Shown here in pieces: positions 32,783 through 41,926 of a stretch of 64,000 bases of DNA. Source of the DNA: Pseudonocardia halophobica (GTDB taxonomy: Bacteria; Actinomycetota; Actinomycetes; Mycobacteriales; Pseudonocardiaceae); NCBI RefSeq assembly GCF_027922425.1, contig NZ_BSFQ01000005.1, forward strand, positions 186,001 to 250,000. Reading direction: 5' to 3'. The position numbers and the translations under genes were made by a program. How positions within the stretch are numbered: the stretch's first letter is position 1; every line of letters begins with the position of its first letter. Below the pieces are notes generated by a model. It saw nothing but the letters and a program-made list of their open reading frames with translations. It ran no database searches and was not told the DNA's origin.

Positions 32783-33817
32783 TCACGGCAGGGTGATCGC
32801 GCCGTCGTCCGTGGACGGGAGGCGGGCGGCGTCGCGCCACTGTGAGGGGCTGACGCCGAAGTGGCCGCGGAACCACCGGGAGAAGGTGCTGGGCGCGGCG
32901 AACCCCAGCAGCCCGGACACGTCGGTCATCGAGTAGCGGTCGTTGGCCAGGTAGCGCTCTGCCCAGGCGGCGCGCGTCGCGTTCACGATCGAGGAGAAGC
33001 TCTCGTGCTCGTCGGCCAGGTGCCGGTGCAGGCTCCGCGGGGTCACCCCGAGGCTGCGTGCCACCTGCGACGTCGAGCAGCGGCCCAGCGGCAGGAGCAT
33101 CTCGACGAGCTCGCGCACCCGTTGGGTCACCGTCGCCCCCCGCGGTGAGGGCATCGACCGCAGCAGCTGCTGCGTGTAGGGCCGCAGCAGCGGATCCGAC
33201 ATCGCGTTCCCGGCGTCGAGCTGGTCGGCATAGAAGACCAGCCCGGTGAACGGGTGGTCGAACTGCAGCCGGGGCCCGAACGTGCGCCGGTGCGTGTCCA
33301 GGACCGCCGGTTCCCTGTGGGAGAAGCACACCGACAGGGGCTCCCACTCCCGGCCCAGGAGCTCCTTGATGATGCCGAGCAGCGCCGCGGTGGCCAGCTC
33401 CAGCGACTGACGGGTGGGCGCGGGCTCGGCGAACTCGAGCCAGAGCCGGATCGTCGCCAGGCCGCTCGCCTCGTCGAGGGCCAGGTGCAGGGCCTCGTTG
33501 TAGGTGCGCTCGTAACCGGTCAGCAGCCGCAGGGCGCTGCGCAGGTCGGGTTCCTGGCGGAGCACGACGCTGAGCGGCCCGAGCGTCGCCAGCCGGCGGT
33601 GGGCGGCCAGGAGCAGGCCGAAGTCCTCGTGCCCCGAGCGCCGGGCCGACAGCTCCAGCAGCCGGGCGACCTCGGCCGCCGGGATCCACCTGTCCGGGAC
33701 GGCGATGTCGGCGATGTCGAGCCCGACACCGGTCATGAGCCGGTCGGGGTCGAGCCCGTGGGACCGCGCGAGCGCGACGTAGCCGTCGAGCGTGGCGGAG
33801 CGGCAGCAGGGACGCAT
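32783..33817 (-). CDS. AraC-family regulator with arabinose-binding-like N-domain
   Basis: 344-aa regulator. The N-terminal ligand domain of the Arabinose_bd (OruR/ArgR-like) type spans about 10-200 (YVALARSHGLDPDRLMTGVGLD, LLELSARRSGHEDFGLLLA). The C-terminal AraC double HTH spans 240-335 (CSTSQVARSLGVTPRSLHRHLADE, YSMTDVSGLLGFAAPSTFSRWFRGHFGVSPSQWR). ATG 33817 is preferred; upstream extension lacks similarity. It is divergent from the operon beginning at 34033 and is its likely activator. Confidence 0.88.
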   Translation of the reverse strand: MRPCCRSATLDGYVALARSHGLDPDRLMTGVGLDIADIAVPDRWIPAAEVARLLELSARRSGHEDFGLLLAAHRRLATLGPLSVVLRQEPDLRSALRLLTGYERTYNEALHLALDEASGLATIRLWLEFAEPAPTRQSLELATAALLGIIKELLGREWEPLSVCFSHREPAVLDTHRRTFGPRLQFDHPFTGLVFYADQLDAGNAMSDPLLRPYTQQLLRSMPSPRGATVTQRVRELVEMLLPLGRCSTSQVARSLGVTPRSLHRHLADEHESFSSIVNATRAAWAERYLANDRYSMTDVSGLLGFAAPSTFSRWFRGHFGVSPSQWRDAARLPSTDDGAITLP

Positions 33818-34032
33818 CGTCGACCCCCCGGGTTGTCCGAACAAGCTAAGGCATGTGTCCGGATCCGTACAGCCCCGCCGCCCTGCCGCTGCCATTGTTG
33901 TCTCGTCGCACAAGGGGCTCGGGAGAACCGGGAGAACCTCCGGGAAGCCGCCCCACGACGTTCTGTCGCACCTGCCGCGCGCTTTCCCTTCGCTGTTCGT
34001 GCACTCGTTCCGGAAACATGGAGGACCTGTTC

Positions 34033-35022
34033 ATGGCGAAAGGCATCCGCTTCTACGAGCCCGGCGGACCCGAGGTTCTGCAATGGGAATCCCTCGACGT
34101 GGGTGACCCCGGCCCGGGCGAGGTGCGGATCCGCCACGCCGCGGTCGGTCTGAACTTCGCCGACACGTATTTCCGGACGGGCCTGTACCCCGCCGCGCTG
34201 CCCGCCGGAATGGGCGTCGAGGCCGCCGGCGTCGTCGAGGCCGTCGGGCCCGGCGTGACCGGCTTCGCCGAGGGTGACCGCGTCACCTACACCGGCAGCC
34301 CGTTGGGTGCCTACAGCACCGAGCGCGTGATGGGCACCGAGTCGCTGATCGCGCTGCCCGACTCCATCCCGTTCGAGACCGCCGCAGCGATGACCATGCG
34401 CGGCCTGACCACGGCCTACCTGCTCCGTCGTATCGCGGACCTCGCACCGGGCGACACCGTTCTGCTGCACGCCGCCGCCGGCGGCGTGGGCCTGCTCTTC
34501 ACCCAGTGGGCCGGCCTGCTCGGGCTGAACGTCATCGGCACCGTCTCCACCGACGAGAAGGCCGAGATCGCGAAGGCGCACGGCTGCACGCACACCATCG
34601 TCCACACCCGCGAGGACGTCGCGGAGCGGGTCCGCGAGCTCACCGACGGCGCGGGCGTCCCCGTCGTCTACGACAGCATCGGCAGGACCACGGTCCCGTC
34701 GTCGCTGGACTGTCTCGCGCGGCGCGGCCTGCTCGTCTGCTTCGGCACGTCGTCGGGGCCCGTCCCGCCGATCGACGCCATGCAGCTCGCGGTCAAGGGC
34801 TCGCTGTTCGTCACCCGGCCGGCGCTGGCCGACTACATCGCGGACGAGCGGGAGCGCGCGGCGCTCGCCGGTGAGCTGTTCGACCACGTCGGGTCCGGGC
34901 GCATCACCGTCGGGATCAACCAGCGCTACGCCCTCGAGGACGCCGCGCGCGCCCACCGCGACCTGGAGTCGGGCCGCGGCGTCGGCTCCTCGGTCTTCTG
35001 CCTGGAGTCCGGCACCGCCTGA
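34033..35022 (+). CDS. NADPH:quinone oxidoreductase-like MDR enzyme
   Basis: 329-aa medium-chain reductase of the quinone oxidoreductase (zeta-crystallin) type. It opens MAKGIRFYEPGGPEVLQWESL, and has GLNFADTYFRTGLYP, AMTMRGLTTAYLL and NADPH motif HAAAGGVGLLFTQWA. No structural-zinc Cys cluster is visible, as expected for QORs. GGAGGA lies 7 bases before ATG 34033. First gene of an operon with a TauD-type dioxygenase; probably reduces an enone or quinone intermediate. Confidence 0.88.
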   Translation: MAKGIRFYEPGGPEVLQWESLDVGDPGPGEVRIRHAAVGLNFADTYFRTGLYPAALPAGMGVEAAGVVEAVGPGVTGFAEGDRVTYTGSPLGAYSTERVMGTESLIALPDSIPFETAAAMTMRGLTTAYLLRRIADLAPGDTVLLHAAAGGVGLLFTQWAGLLGLNVIGTVSTDEKAEIAKAHGCTHTIVHTREDVAERVRELTDGAGVPVVYDSIGRTTVPSSLDCLARRGLLVCFGTSSGPVPPIDAMQLAVKGSLFVTRPALADYIADERERAALAGELFDHVGSGRITVGINQRYALEDAARAHRDLESGRGVGSSVFCLESGTA

Positions 35023-35075
35023 GTGCCCACGGCTCCCGGTCATCCCGCCACCACCGCATCGAACAGGAGAAACGC

Positions 35076-35996
35076 ATGTACGAGGTCCTCGAGGGGACGA
35101 CGGAGCCGCGTCAGGACTTCCCGTCGTTCCGGGTGGGTTCCGAACCGATCGAGGTCGTCCCGCTCACCGCGAGCATCGGGGCCGAGCTGCGCCGGGTCAG
35201 CCTGGCCCGGGCGTCGCGCGACGCCGTGCTCTTCGCCGAGCTCCGGGAGCTGCTGCTCCGCTACAAGGTCCTCTTCTTCCGTGACCAGGACATGACCCGC
35301 GCCGAGCACGTGGCACTCGCCGAGCGGTTCGGCGCGCTCGAGGACCACCCGGTCGCCGGCAGCGATCCGCAGCACCCCGGCCTCGTCCGCATCTACAAGG
35401 ACCTGGACAGCCCGCCCGAGCACTACGAGAACGCGTTCCACTGCGACGCGACGTGGCGGGCGGCGCCGCCCATGGGCTCGGTGCTCCGCTGCGTCGAGAG
35501 CCCCTCGGTCGGTGGGGACACGATCTGGGTGAACATGGCGGAGGCCTACCGGCGGCTGCCCGAGCACGTGCAGGACCGGATCGGCGGCCTGCGGGCGCGG
35601 CACAGCATCGAGGCCAGCTTCGGTGCGGCGATGCCCCCGGAGCAGCGGCACGCGCTGCACGAGCGCTTCCCCGACGCCGAGCACCCGGTGGTGCGGACCC
35701 ACCCCGAGACCGGCGAGCAGATCCTCTTCGTCAATGCGTTCACGACGCATTTCACGAACTACCACACGCCCGAGAACGTCCGTTTTGGATACGACTACTC
35801 GCCGGGCGGCAGTGAACTGCTGAACTACCTGATCAGGCAGGCCTTCGTGCCCGAGTTCCAGGTGCGCTGGCGGTGGACCGAGAACAGCGTCGCGATCTGG
35901 GACAACCGATCGACGCAGCACTACGCGGTGCAGGACTACTGGCCCGGCGTCCGCAAGATGGAGCGCGCCGGGATCGTCGGCACCGAGACCTTCTGA
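35076..35996 (+). CDS. TauD/TfdA-family Fe(II)/2-oxoglutarate dioxygenase
   Basis: 306-aa non-heme iron oxygenase. Iron ligands are His122 and Asp124 (FHCDATW) and distal His282 (STQHYAV); Arg in WPGVRKMERAGI is placed to bind 2-oxoglutarate. The family hydroxylates sulfonates (taurine), aryloxyalkanoates or alkyl sulfates so that the heteroatom group leaves. Being in one operon with a YeiH-type sulfite/sulfate exporter suggests a sulfonate or sulfate ester substrate. AGGAGAAACGC precedes ATG 35076. Confidence 0.9.
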   Translation: MYEVLEGTTEPRQDFPSFRVGSEPIEVVPLTASIGAELRRVSLARASRDAVLFAELRELLLRYKVLFFRDQDMTRAEHVALAERFGALEDHPVAGSDPQHPGLVRIYKDLDSPPEHYENAFHCDATWRAAPPMGSVLRCVESPSVGGDTIWVNMAEAYRRLPEHVQDRIGGLRARHSIEASFGAAMPPEQRHALHERFPDAEHPVVRTHPETGEQILFVNAFTTHFTNYHTPENVRFGYDYSPGGSELLNYLIRQAFVPEFQVRWRWTENSVAIWDNRSTQHYAVQDYWPGVRKMERAGIVGTETF

Positions 35997-36043
35997 TCCC
36001 TTTCCCCTCGCCTTCCCGACATCCTTCCGACAGGAGAAACGGC

Positions 36044-37096
36044 ATGTACTTCCTCGACGACTCCCTCCTCCCGGAGAACCAGGAGAAGCTGGTCATCACC
36101 GCGGCCCCTTACGGGCCGGAGTGGGAACCCGCGGACTTCCCGGAGGACATCCCGCTGACGATGGACCAGCACGTCCAGCAGGCGGTGGACTGCTGGAACG
36201 CCGGCGCCACCGTGCTGCACGTCCACGTCCGCGAGCTGGACGGCAAGGGCTCCAAGCGGCTGTCGCAGTTCAACGAGCTGCTGCGCCGGCTGCGCGAGGC
36301 CGTGCCGGAGATGATCCTGCAGGTCGGCGGCTCGATCTCCTTCGCGCCCGAGGGCGAGGGCGCCGAGGCCAACTGGCTGTCGGACGACACCCGGCACATG
36401 CTCGCCGAGCTGGACCCGAAGCCCGACCAGGTGACCATCGCGATCAACACCTCGCAGATGAACATCGTCGAGATGATGACCGCCTCCGACATCGCCGGCA
36501 CCTCGTTCGAGCGCCCGGAGCTGTGGGAGGCCTACCGGAACATGGAGGTGCCAGCCAGTCCGTCATGGGTCGAGGAGCACCTCCGGCGGCTGACCGCGAA
36601 AGGCATCCAGCCGCACTTCCAGCTCGCGCACTCCGCGCAGCTGGAGACGGTCGAGCGGCTGGTCCGCCGCGGGGTCTACACCGGTCCGCTGAACATCACC
36701 TGGGTGGCGATCGGCGGCGGCTTCGACGGCCCGAACCCGTACACGATGATGGACTTCGTCCGCCGGGTGCCGGACGGGGCGTCGCTGACGGTGGAGAGCA
36801 TCATGCGCAACGTCCTGCCGATCAACACCATGGCGATCGCGATGGGCCTGCACGCCCGCTGCGGCAACGAGGACACCCTCTGGGGCCGGCTCGGTGAGAA
36901 GTGCACCTCCGCGGCCGCCGTCGCGCAGCTGGTCCGGATCGCCGAGGAGCTGGGCCGCGGCGTCGCCACGGGCAAGGAGGCCCGCGAGATCTACCGGCTC
37001 GACGAGTACTGGGGCAGCGCCGACGAGGCGCTGGCCAAGCTCGGCTACCCGCCGAACCGCAAGCCCGGTCAGGTCGGCTTCACCCACCACGCCTGA
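36044..37096 (+). CDS. BKACE (3-keto-5-aminohexanoate cleavage enzyme, DUF849) family protein
   Basis: 350-aa TIM-barrel protein of the beta-keto acid cleavage enzyme family. These enzymes condense a beta-keto acid with acetyl-CoA to give acetoacetate and a new CoA ester. The Zn site motif HVHVRE is at about residues 65-70, and PHFQLAHSAQ and NITWVAIGGG follow. AGGAGA precedes ATG 36044. It would process the carbon skeleton left after dioxygenation. The substrate specificity pocket cannot be judged by eye. Confidence 0.85.
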   Translation: MYFLDDSLLPENQEKLVITAAPYGPEWEPADFPEDIPLTMDQHVQQAVDCWNAGATVLHVHVRELDGKGSKRLSQFNELLRRLREAVPEMILQVGGSISFAPEGEGAEANWLSDDTRHMLAELDPKPDQVTIAINTSQMNIVEMMTASDIAGTSFERPELWEAYRNMEVPASPSWVEEHLRRLTAKGIQPHFQLAHSAQLETVERLVRRGVYTGPLNITWVAIGGGFDGPNPYTMMDFVRRVPDGASLTVESIMRNVLPINTMAIAMGLHARCGNEDTLWGRLGEKCTSAAAVAQLVRIAEELGRGVATGKEAREIYRLDEYWGSADEALAKLGYPPNRKPGQVGFTHHA

Positions 37097-37110
37097 TCGA
37101 CGGGAGCGTC

Positions 37111-38433
37111 ATGGCAGCGCTGGTCACCGAGGGCAGGAACGACGGCATCGCCGTCGACCCGGCCCCCCGTCCCTGGGCCCGCCGGGCCTTCCCGTGGATC
37201 GTCTTCGCCCTCACGTTCGGGCTCCTGCTGTCGGACTACATGTCCCGGCAGGTCCTGTCCGCGGTCTTCCCGATGCTCAAGATGCAGTGGTCGCTGACCG
37301 ACACCCAGCTCGGGGCGCTCACCAGCGTCGTCGCGCTGACGGTGGGCGTTCTCGCCGTCCCGCTGTCGCTGCTCGGCGACCGGTGGGGCCGGGTCCGCTC
37401 GATCGTCCTCATGGGCACGATCTGGAGCCTGGCCACGGCCGGCTCGGCCCTGGCGGCCGGCTACGGCCAGCTGATGCTGTCCCGCCTGCTCATCGGGGTG
37501 GGGGAGGCCGCCTACGGCAGCGTCGGGCTGGCCGTCGTCCTCGCCGTGTTCCCCTTCTACCGCCGCGCCTCCCTGACCGGCGCGTTCATGGCCGGTGGCT
37601 CGTTCGGCGCCGTGATCGGAACCGCCCTGGGCGGCGCCATCGCCGTCACCTTCGGCTGGCGCTGGTCGTTCGGCGTCATGGCGATCATCGGGCTGGTCCT
37701 GGTCGCCCTCTTCCGGGTGTTCGTCAGCAACGCCACGCTCGACCGGCACAAGGTCACCGACGGGGCCGAGGGCGAGCCGGTCGCGGGGGTCGGCGAGAAG
37801 GCGCGCCTGCGCACGCTGTTCGGCACGCCGTCGGTCGTCGCCGCCTACATCGGCAGCGGTCTGCAGCTGTTCATCGCCGGCTCGCTGTTCGCGTGGCTGC
37901 CCAGCTACCTCAACCGCGCCTACCAGCTGCCCGCCGACGAGGCGGCCGGCGTCGCGGCGATCGCCATCCTGCTCATGGGTGCCGGCATGATCGTCTGCGG
38001 CATGGTCACCGACCGGCTGAGCCGGCGCCTGGCCCTCCGCAAGTGGACGACGGCGATCGTGTACAGCCTCGTGTCCCTGGTCTTCCTCGGGGTCGGGTTC
38101 GCCGTCGCGCCGGGTGGCGCGCAGCTCCTGCTGCTGGCGGTCGGCGTCTTCTTCGCCGCCGGCACCTCGGGCCCGGCCGGCGCGATGGTCTCCAACCTGA
38201 CCTGCGAGTCGATCCGGGCGACGGCGCTCGGCACGCTCACGCTGGCCAACAACCTGCTCGGCCTCGCCGCCGGGCCGCTGATCACCGGCATCCTGGCCGA
38301 CGAGCTCGGTCTGCTCGGCGCGATGAAGGTCGTTCCGATGGTCGGGGTCGGCGCGCTGATCGCGCTGGTCATCGGGCGCAGGTGCTACCCGGCCAGCCTC
38401 GCCCGGGTCAACCGTGAGCGGGTGGCCGCGTGA
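37111..38433 (+). CDS. MFS transporter
   Basis: 440-aa, 12-TM permease, probably of the anion:cation symporter/glucarate-like type. Features: DYMSRQVLSAVFPMLK after TM1, loop GDRWGRVRSIVLMG, SRLLIGVGEAAYGSVG, and FFAAGTSGPAGAMV. ATG 37111 lies 14 bases after the BKACE stop. It likely imports the operon's substrate. Its stop overlaps the GTG of the YeiH gene by 4 bases (38430-38433). Confidence 0.88.
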   Translation: MAALVTEGRNDGIAVDPAPRPWARRAFPWIVFALTFGLLLSDYMSRQVLSAVFPMLKMQWSLTDTQLGALTSVVALTVGVLAVPLSLLGDRWGRVRSIVLMGTIWSLATAGSALAAGYGQLMLSRLLIGVGEAAYGSVGLAVVLAVFPFYRRASLTGAFMAGGSFGAVIGTALGGAIAVTFGWRWSFGVMAIIGLVLVALFRVFVSNATLDRHKVTDGAEGEPVAGVGEKARLRTLFGTPSVVAAYIGSGLQLFIAGSLFAWLPSYLNRAYQLPADEAAGVAAIAILLMGAGMIVCGMVTDRLSRRLALRKWTTAIVYSLVSLVFLGVGFAVAPGGAQLLLLAVGVFFAAGTSGPAGAMVSNLTCESIRATALGTLTLANNLLGLAAGPLITGILADELGLLGAMKVVPMVGVGALIALVIGRRCYPASLARVNRERVAA

Positions 38434-39482
38434 CCCGGCCGACCGCCCTCGTCCCCGCCGGACCGCACGCTGCGGATGCGGCGGCACCGGCCGGGGAGAG
38501 CCGGCCGACGCTCTGGGTGGGGCTGCTCGTCGCGGCCCTCGGTCTGGGTGGGGCGATGCTCGCGCACAGCCTGGTGCCGGCGGTCGGTGTCCTCACCTGG
38601 GCGGTCGCGCTGGGAATGGTCGCCGGGAACACGGGCGTCCTCCCGGCGGCGGCGCGCCAGGCGCTGAGCGGCCTCACCCGGCGGCTGCTGCGGATCGGGA
38701 TCGTGCTGCTCGGTTTCAGCGTCTCCTTCGGCGCGATCGCCGCGCTGGGGCCGGGCACCATCGCTCTCGTCGCCGTCACCCTCGTGACCACGCTGGTGGT
38801 CACCACCTGGCTGGGCAACCGGGCCCGCCTCGGCCGGGCCCGCAGCCTGCTGCTGGGCACCGGCTTCGCGATCTGCGGTGCCTCGGCCATCGCGGCCATG
38901 GAGGACACCGCCGGCGGCGACGACGAGGACGTCGCCGTCGGGATCGCGATGGTCACGCTCTTCGGCACGCTGGCGATGGTGCTGCTGCCGCTGCTGCGGC
39001 ACCCGCTCGGCCTCAGCGACCAGCAGTTCGGCGTCTGGGCCGGCGCGAGCATCCAGGAGGTCGGCCAGGTCGTCGCGGCGGCCGGGGCAGGGGGCGCCGC
39101 CGTCGTGGCCGTCGCCGTCGTCGTCAAGCTGACGCGGGTGCTGCTCCTGGCCCCCGTCGTCGCCGCGGTGAGCGTCCGGCGCCGGATGACCGATCCCGCC
39201 CGGAGGTCGACGGGCACGCGCCCGCCGATCGTCCCGCTGTTCGTGCTCGGGTTCGTCGCCTGCGTCGCCGTGCGCAGCACCGGGGTCGTGCCCACGACCG
39301 CGCTCGACGTCCTCGCCCAGGTGCAGGTCGCCGCACTCGGCGCGGCGCTGTTCGGCATGGGTGCGGGCGTGCAGATCCCCGCACTCTTCCGTCGCGGCGG
39401 CGCCGCCGTCGTGGTGGCGACGCTCTCGACGCTCGTGGTGGCCGGCGTCTCGCTGGCCGGGGTCGTGCTGCTCGGTCCCTGA
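38430..39482 (+). CDS. YeiH/UPF0324-family putative sulfate/sulfite exporter
   Basis: 350-aa membrane protein with about 10-11 TM helices. Family motifs: LTRRLLRIGIVLLGFSVSFG, LLGTGFAICGASAIAAMEDT, WAGASIQEVGQVVAAA and GMGAGVQIPALFR. YeiH proteins are annotated as putative sulfate exporters and often lie with sulfonate-degradation genes, where they remove released sulfite or sulfate. GTG 38430 overlaps the MFS stop. This is the strongest contextual hint that the operon handles a sulfonate. Confidence 0.85.
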   Translation: MTRPTALVPAGPHAADAAAPAGESRPTLWVGLLVAALGLGGAMLAHSLVPAVGVLTWAVALGMVAGNTGVLPAAARQALSGLTRRLLRIGIVLLGFSVSFGAIAALGPGTIALVAVTLVTTLVVTTWLGNRARLGRARSLLLGTGFAICGASAIAAMEDTAGGDDEDVAVGIAMVTLFGTLAMVLLPLLRHPLGLSDQQFGVWAGASIQEVGQVVAAAGAGGAAVVAVAVVVKLTRVLLLAPVVAAVSVRRRMTDPARRSTGTRPPIVPLFVLGFVACVAVRSTGVVPTTALDVLAQVQVAALGAALFGMGAGVQIPALFRRGGAAVVVATLSTLVVAGVSLAGVVLLGP

Positions 39483-39588
39483 GCCCGGGTCGCACCGCGG
39501 CGAGCTTCTCGGTCTCCGCGCGGGTGGACACCCGTCAGGGCCGGGTAGCCCGGCCGGGAGAGCTACATCTCGGAGTGAGGGGATCCTC

Positions 39589-39924
39589 ATGGGCGAGGAC
39601 CGACACGTGGATCTAGGAGCCGTCGACCTGTACGGGCTCATCGAACAGCTCCTTGTCAGCGGGCCCGCTGCGGGCGCCCCGCGCGCGGGCACGGGAGCGG
39701 CCCGTCGCGACGATGCGCTGGCGGCGGTGGCGGAACTGACCCGCATGCTCGAGGTGCCGGCCGAGGCGTCGGACGTCGACCTCGACCAGGCGCGCGCGAG
39801 GGTGACGCTCCTGCTGGTCATCCGCGACTTCGTCGAACCCACGGGCGAGGGCGCCGACGAGCACGTGCGGCGCTACCTCGACGAGGTGCTGGGTCGGATG
39901 CGCCGCGAGCGGGGCACCGGCTAG
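39589..39924 (+). CDS. Hypothetical protein
   Basis: 111-aa, acidic, mostly helical protein (VDLGAVDLYGLIEQLLVSG, ALAAVAELTRMLEVPAEA, LDQARARVTLLLVIRDFVEP). GTGAGGGGATC precedes ATG 39589, giving a usable ribosome site. No family or motif recognised. It is separated from the YeiH operon by 106 bp and converges on the SnoaL-like gene. Confidence 0.55.
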   Translation: MGEDRHVDLGAVDLYGLIEQLLVSGPAAGAPRAGTGAARRDDALAAVAELTRMLEVPAEASDVDLDQARARVTLLLVIRDFVEPTGEGADEHVRRYLDEVLGRMRRERGTG

Positions 39925-39974
39925 ATGGTCCAGCAACGGAGATCAGTGACGCGGACGGCGCCGTCAGGGGACGG

Positions 39975-40328
39975 TCACCCCTTCACGTAGGAGAGGATCT
40001 CGGCGACCTTCCCGTCGCGGACGCGCACGACGTCGACCCCTCGGACATGCCCGCCGTCGAAGCGGCAGGTCCAGCGCACCGTCGCACGATCACCACAGGC
40101 GAACATCTCCTCACCGTCGAAGACCGGGGAGGAGCCGAGGAAGGCCGCCATCGCCAGCCGCACCGCCGCCTGCCCCTCGTGGCGTCGGCCGTCAGGGGCC
40201 GGTGCGAAGGACTCCCAGACGCAGTCGTCGGTCATGGCCGCCATGAAGGCGTCGATGTCGCCGCGATCGAATGCGGCATCGAGTCGCCTGACGGCCTCGA
40301 TCGTCGCGCGCGTCGCCTCGTCGTCCAT
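39975..40328 (-). CDS. SnoaL-like/NTF2-fold protein
   Basis: 117-aa NTF2-like protein: EAVRRLDAAFDRGDIDAFMAAMTDDCVWES, then RHEGQAAVRLAMAAFL and VRGVDVVRVRDGKVAEILSYV. Such folds serve as polyketide cyclases, isomerases or unknown small-molecule enzymes. ATG 40328 has GGGGGA 4 bases upstream. A longer reading from ATG 40364 would overlap the ClC stop by ATGA. It follows the ClC gene on the minus strand, so the two are likely cotranscribed. Confidence 0.75.
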   Translation of the reverse strand: MDDEATRATIEAVRRLDAAFDRGDIDAFMAAMTDDCVWESFAPAPDGRRHEGQAAVRLAMAAFLGSSPVFDGEEMFACGDRATVRWTCRFDGGHVRGVDVVRVRDGKVAEILSYVKG

Positions 40329-40360
40329 GCCGTCCCCCGAGGTTCTTGCCGGCGGTGAGG

Positions 40361-41761
40361 TCATTCCCCCTGTACCGCGCCCGTGGCCGGCTTCGGCGGC
40401 TCCGCTGGTCTCGCTGTGGCGGCGCGGGCACGCTTGCGGCTGACCAGGAGGAACTTGACGCTCTCCATGGTGAGGAAGGCGGTGACGACGGCGATGAGCA
40501 CGGGTGCGGTCTGGAGGGCTCCCACCTGGGTCAGGAACGCGGCCATCAGGACCATGGCGAACGGAGCGGCCACCAGCGCCCCCGGAACAGCGGCCAGCAG
40601 ACAGCTGAACGCCAGCCCCAGGGGCACGGCGGGTATCACCTCGTGGACGAGGATCCCGGCCGCTCCACCGATGAACAGCGACGGGAAGATGGGGCCGCCC
40701 ACGAAGCCACTGCCTTGGCTGACGGCGAAGGTGAGCATCTTCGCGACGAGCGTGGCGACGAGGACGCCCAGCCCGAGGGTCCCCGCGCCACCGAGCATCG
40801 TCTTGAGCTGGTCGGCGCCGCTGAACATGGTCAGCGGCAGGGCCACGCCGACGACCCCGAAGATCACCCCGCCCAGCACGGACTTGGCGACGGCCGGGAC
40901 CTTCAGCAGGCCGAACAGCCGCGACGCCCCCTGGATGAAGCCGACCAGCAGTGTCACGAGCACGGCCGCGAACAGGCCGAGGGGGATCGCGGCGACCAGG
41001 TGCCAGTCCTCGAACCCGTACCGGGGCACCCTGTAGTCGCCCAGGAACACCGCGCCGGCGATGGCGAAGTAGACGCCGAACGAGACGCTGGACGCCACGA
41101 TCTGAGCGGCGAGGGCCTTCGTGAACCGCTGCCCGCCCGGACGGGCGATCTCCATGATCAGCATCACCACGATCACGGTGCTGGAGAACAGTCCGCCGTA
41201 GGCGCCTGCGAAGCCGGCCAGGGTGTTCACCTGGCCGTCCGATGTCGTGAGCCCTCGTCGCCGGGCGAGCCAGCTGCCCGCCCCGCCACCCATCGACCCC
41301 AGAGCCTTCTCCGGGCCGAGACTGGCTCCGCCGATCAGCGACACCGCGGAGACGGCCGCGATCCCCGGCACCAGCCTCGGGTCGACGTGCTCGGTCTGCA
41401 GGTCCTCGAACAGGCCGGGGGTCCGCCAGGGCAGCCGGGTCAGGCGACGCACCAGGCCGACCGCGACGCCCGCCGCAGCGGCGACCGCCACCCACCACCA
41501 GTGCCCGCCGAACCATCCCGGCCGGGCATCGTCGTACCACGTGCCCCCGAACGTGATCACTCCGACGAATATCAGGGCGGCGAACGCGCCGAACACCCCG
41601 AGGACCACCGCGTGCCCGATCAGGACCCAGAACTCCCGCTTCTGGACGACCGGTGGAGCGACGGCCGGCTCCGGCGCCGCGGTCACGACGTGGACCTCGG
41701 CGAAGCTGGGCCTGAGCGAGGGCGTCGGTGACCCCCAGGTGACCGGAGTTCGGGACACCAC
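40361..41761 (-). CDS. ClC-family chloride channel/antiporter
   Basis: 466-aa ClC protein. Signature regions: GGASLGPEKALGS (second anion-binding segment; the usual GxEGP is GPEKA here), GFVGGPIFPSLFIGGAAG (GxFxP-type segment), and AGAYGGLFSSTVIVVML. About 10-12 membrane helices. GTG 41761 is the longest start; shorter N-termini are possible because the first 35 residues are polar. ClC proteins move Cl- or exchange Cl-/H+. No CBS domains. Confidence 0.85.
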   Translation of the reverse strand: MVSRTPVTWGSPTPSLRPSFAEVHVVTAAPEPAVAPPVVQKREFWVLIGHAVVLGVFGAFAALIFVGVITFGGTWYDDARPGWFGGHWWWVAVAAAAGVAVGLVRRLTRLPWRTPGLFEDLQTEHVDPRLVPGIAAVSAVSLIGGASLGPEKALGSMGGGAGSWLARRRGLTTSDGQVNTLAGFAGAYGGLFSSTVIVVMLIMEIARPGGQRFTKALAAQIVASSVSFGVYFAIAGAVFLGDYRVPRYGFEDWHLVAAIPLGLFAAVLVTLLVGFIQGASRLFGLLKVPAVAKSVLGGVIFGVVGVALPLTMFSGADQLKTMLGGAGTLGLGVLVATLVAKMLTFAVSQGSGFVGGPIFPSLFIGGAAGILVHEVIPAVPLGLAFSCLLAAVPGALVAAPFAMVLMAAFLTQVGALQTAPVLIAVVTAFLTMESVKFLLVSRKRARAATARPAEPPKPATGAVQGE

Positions 41762-41926
41762 CCACTCATGCTTGACCAGCTTCCTGACGCCGGGGTCCTA
41801 CCGGTCACGCCCGCAACCCACCCATCACCTACACGGTGGGCCGCTCTCGGGCCGGTGCATCTCGCCCGTCCCGGGTGACAGTCCGCGTGCGGTGCGATCG
41901 CCGGGGCCGCGGAGGAGCCTGCGGCG

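Noticed and set aside
40346..41731. Plus-strand 461-codon ORF opposite the ClC gene
   Set aside because: Low-complexity charged composition; antisense to a clear ClC membrane protein.
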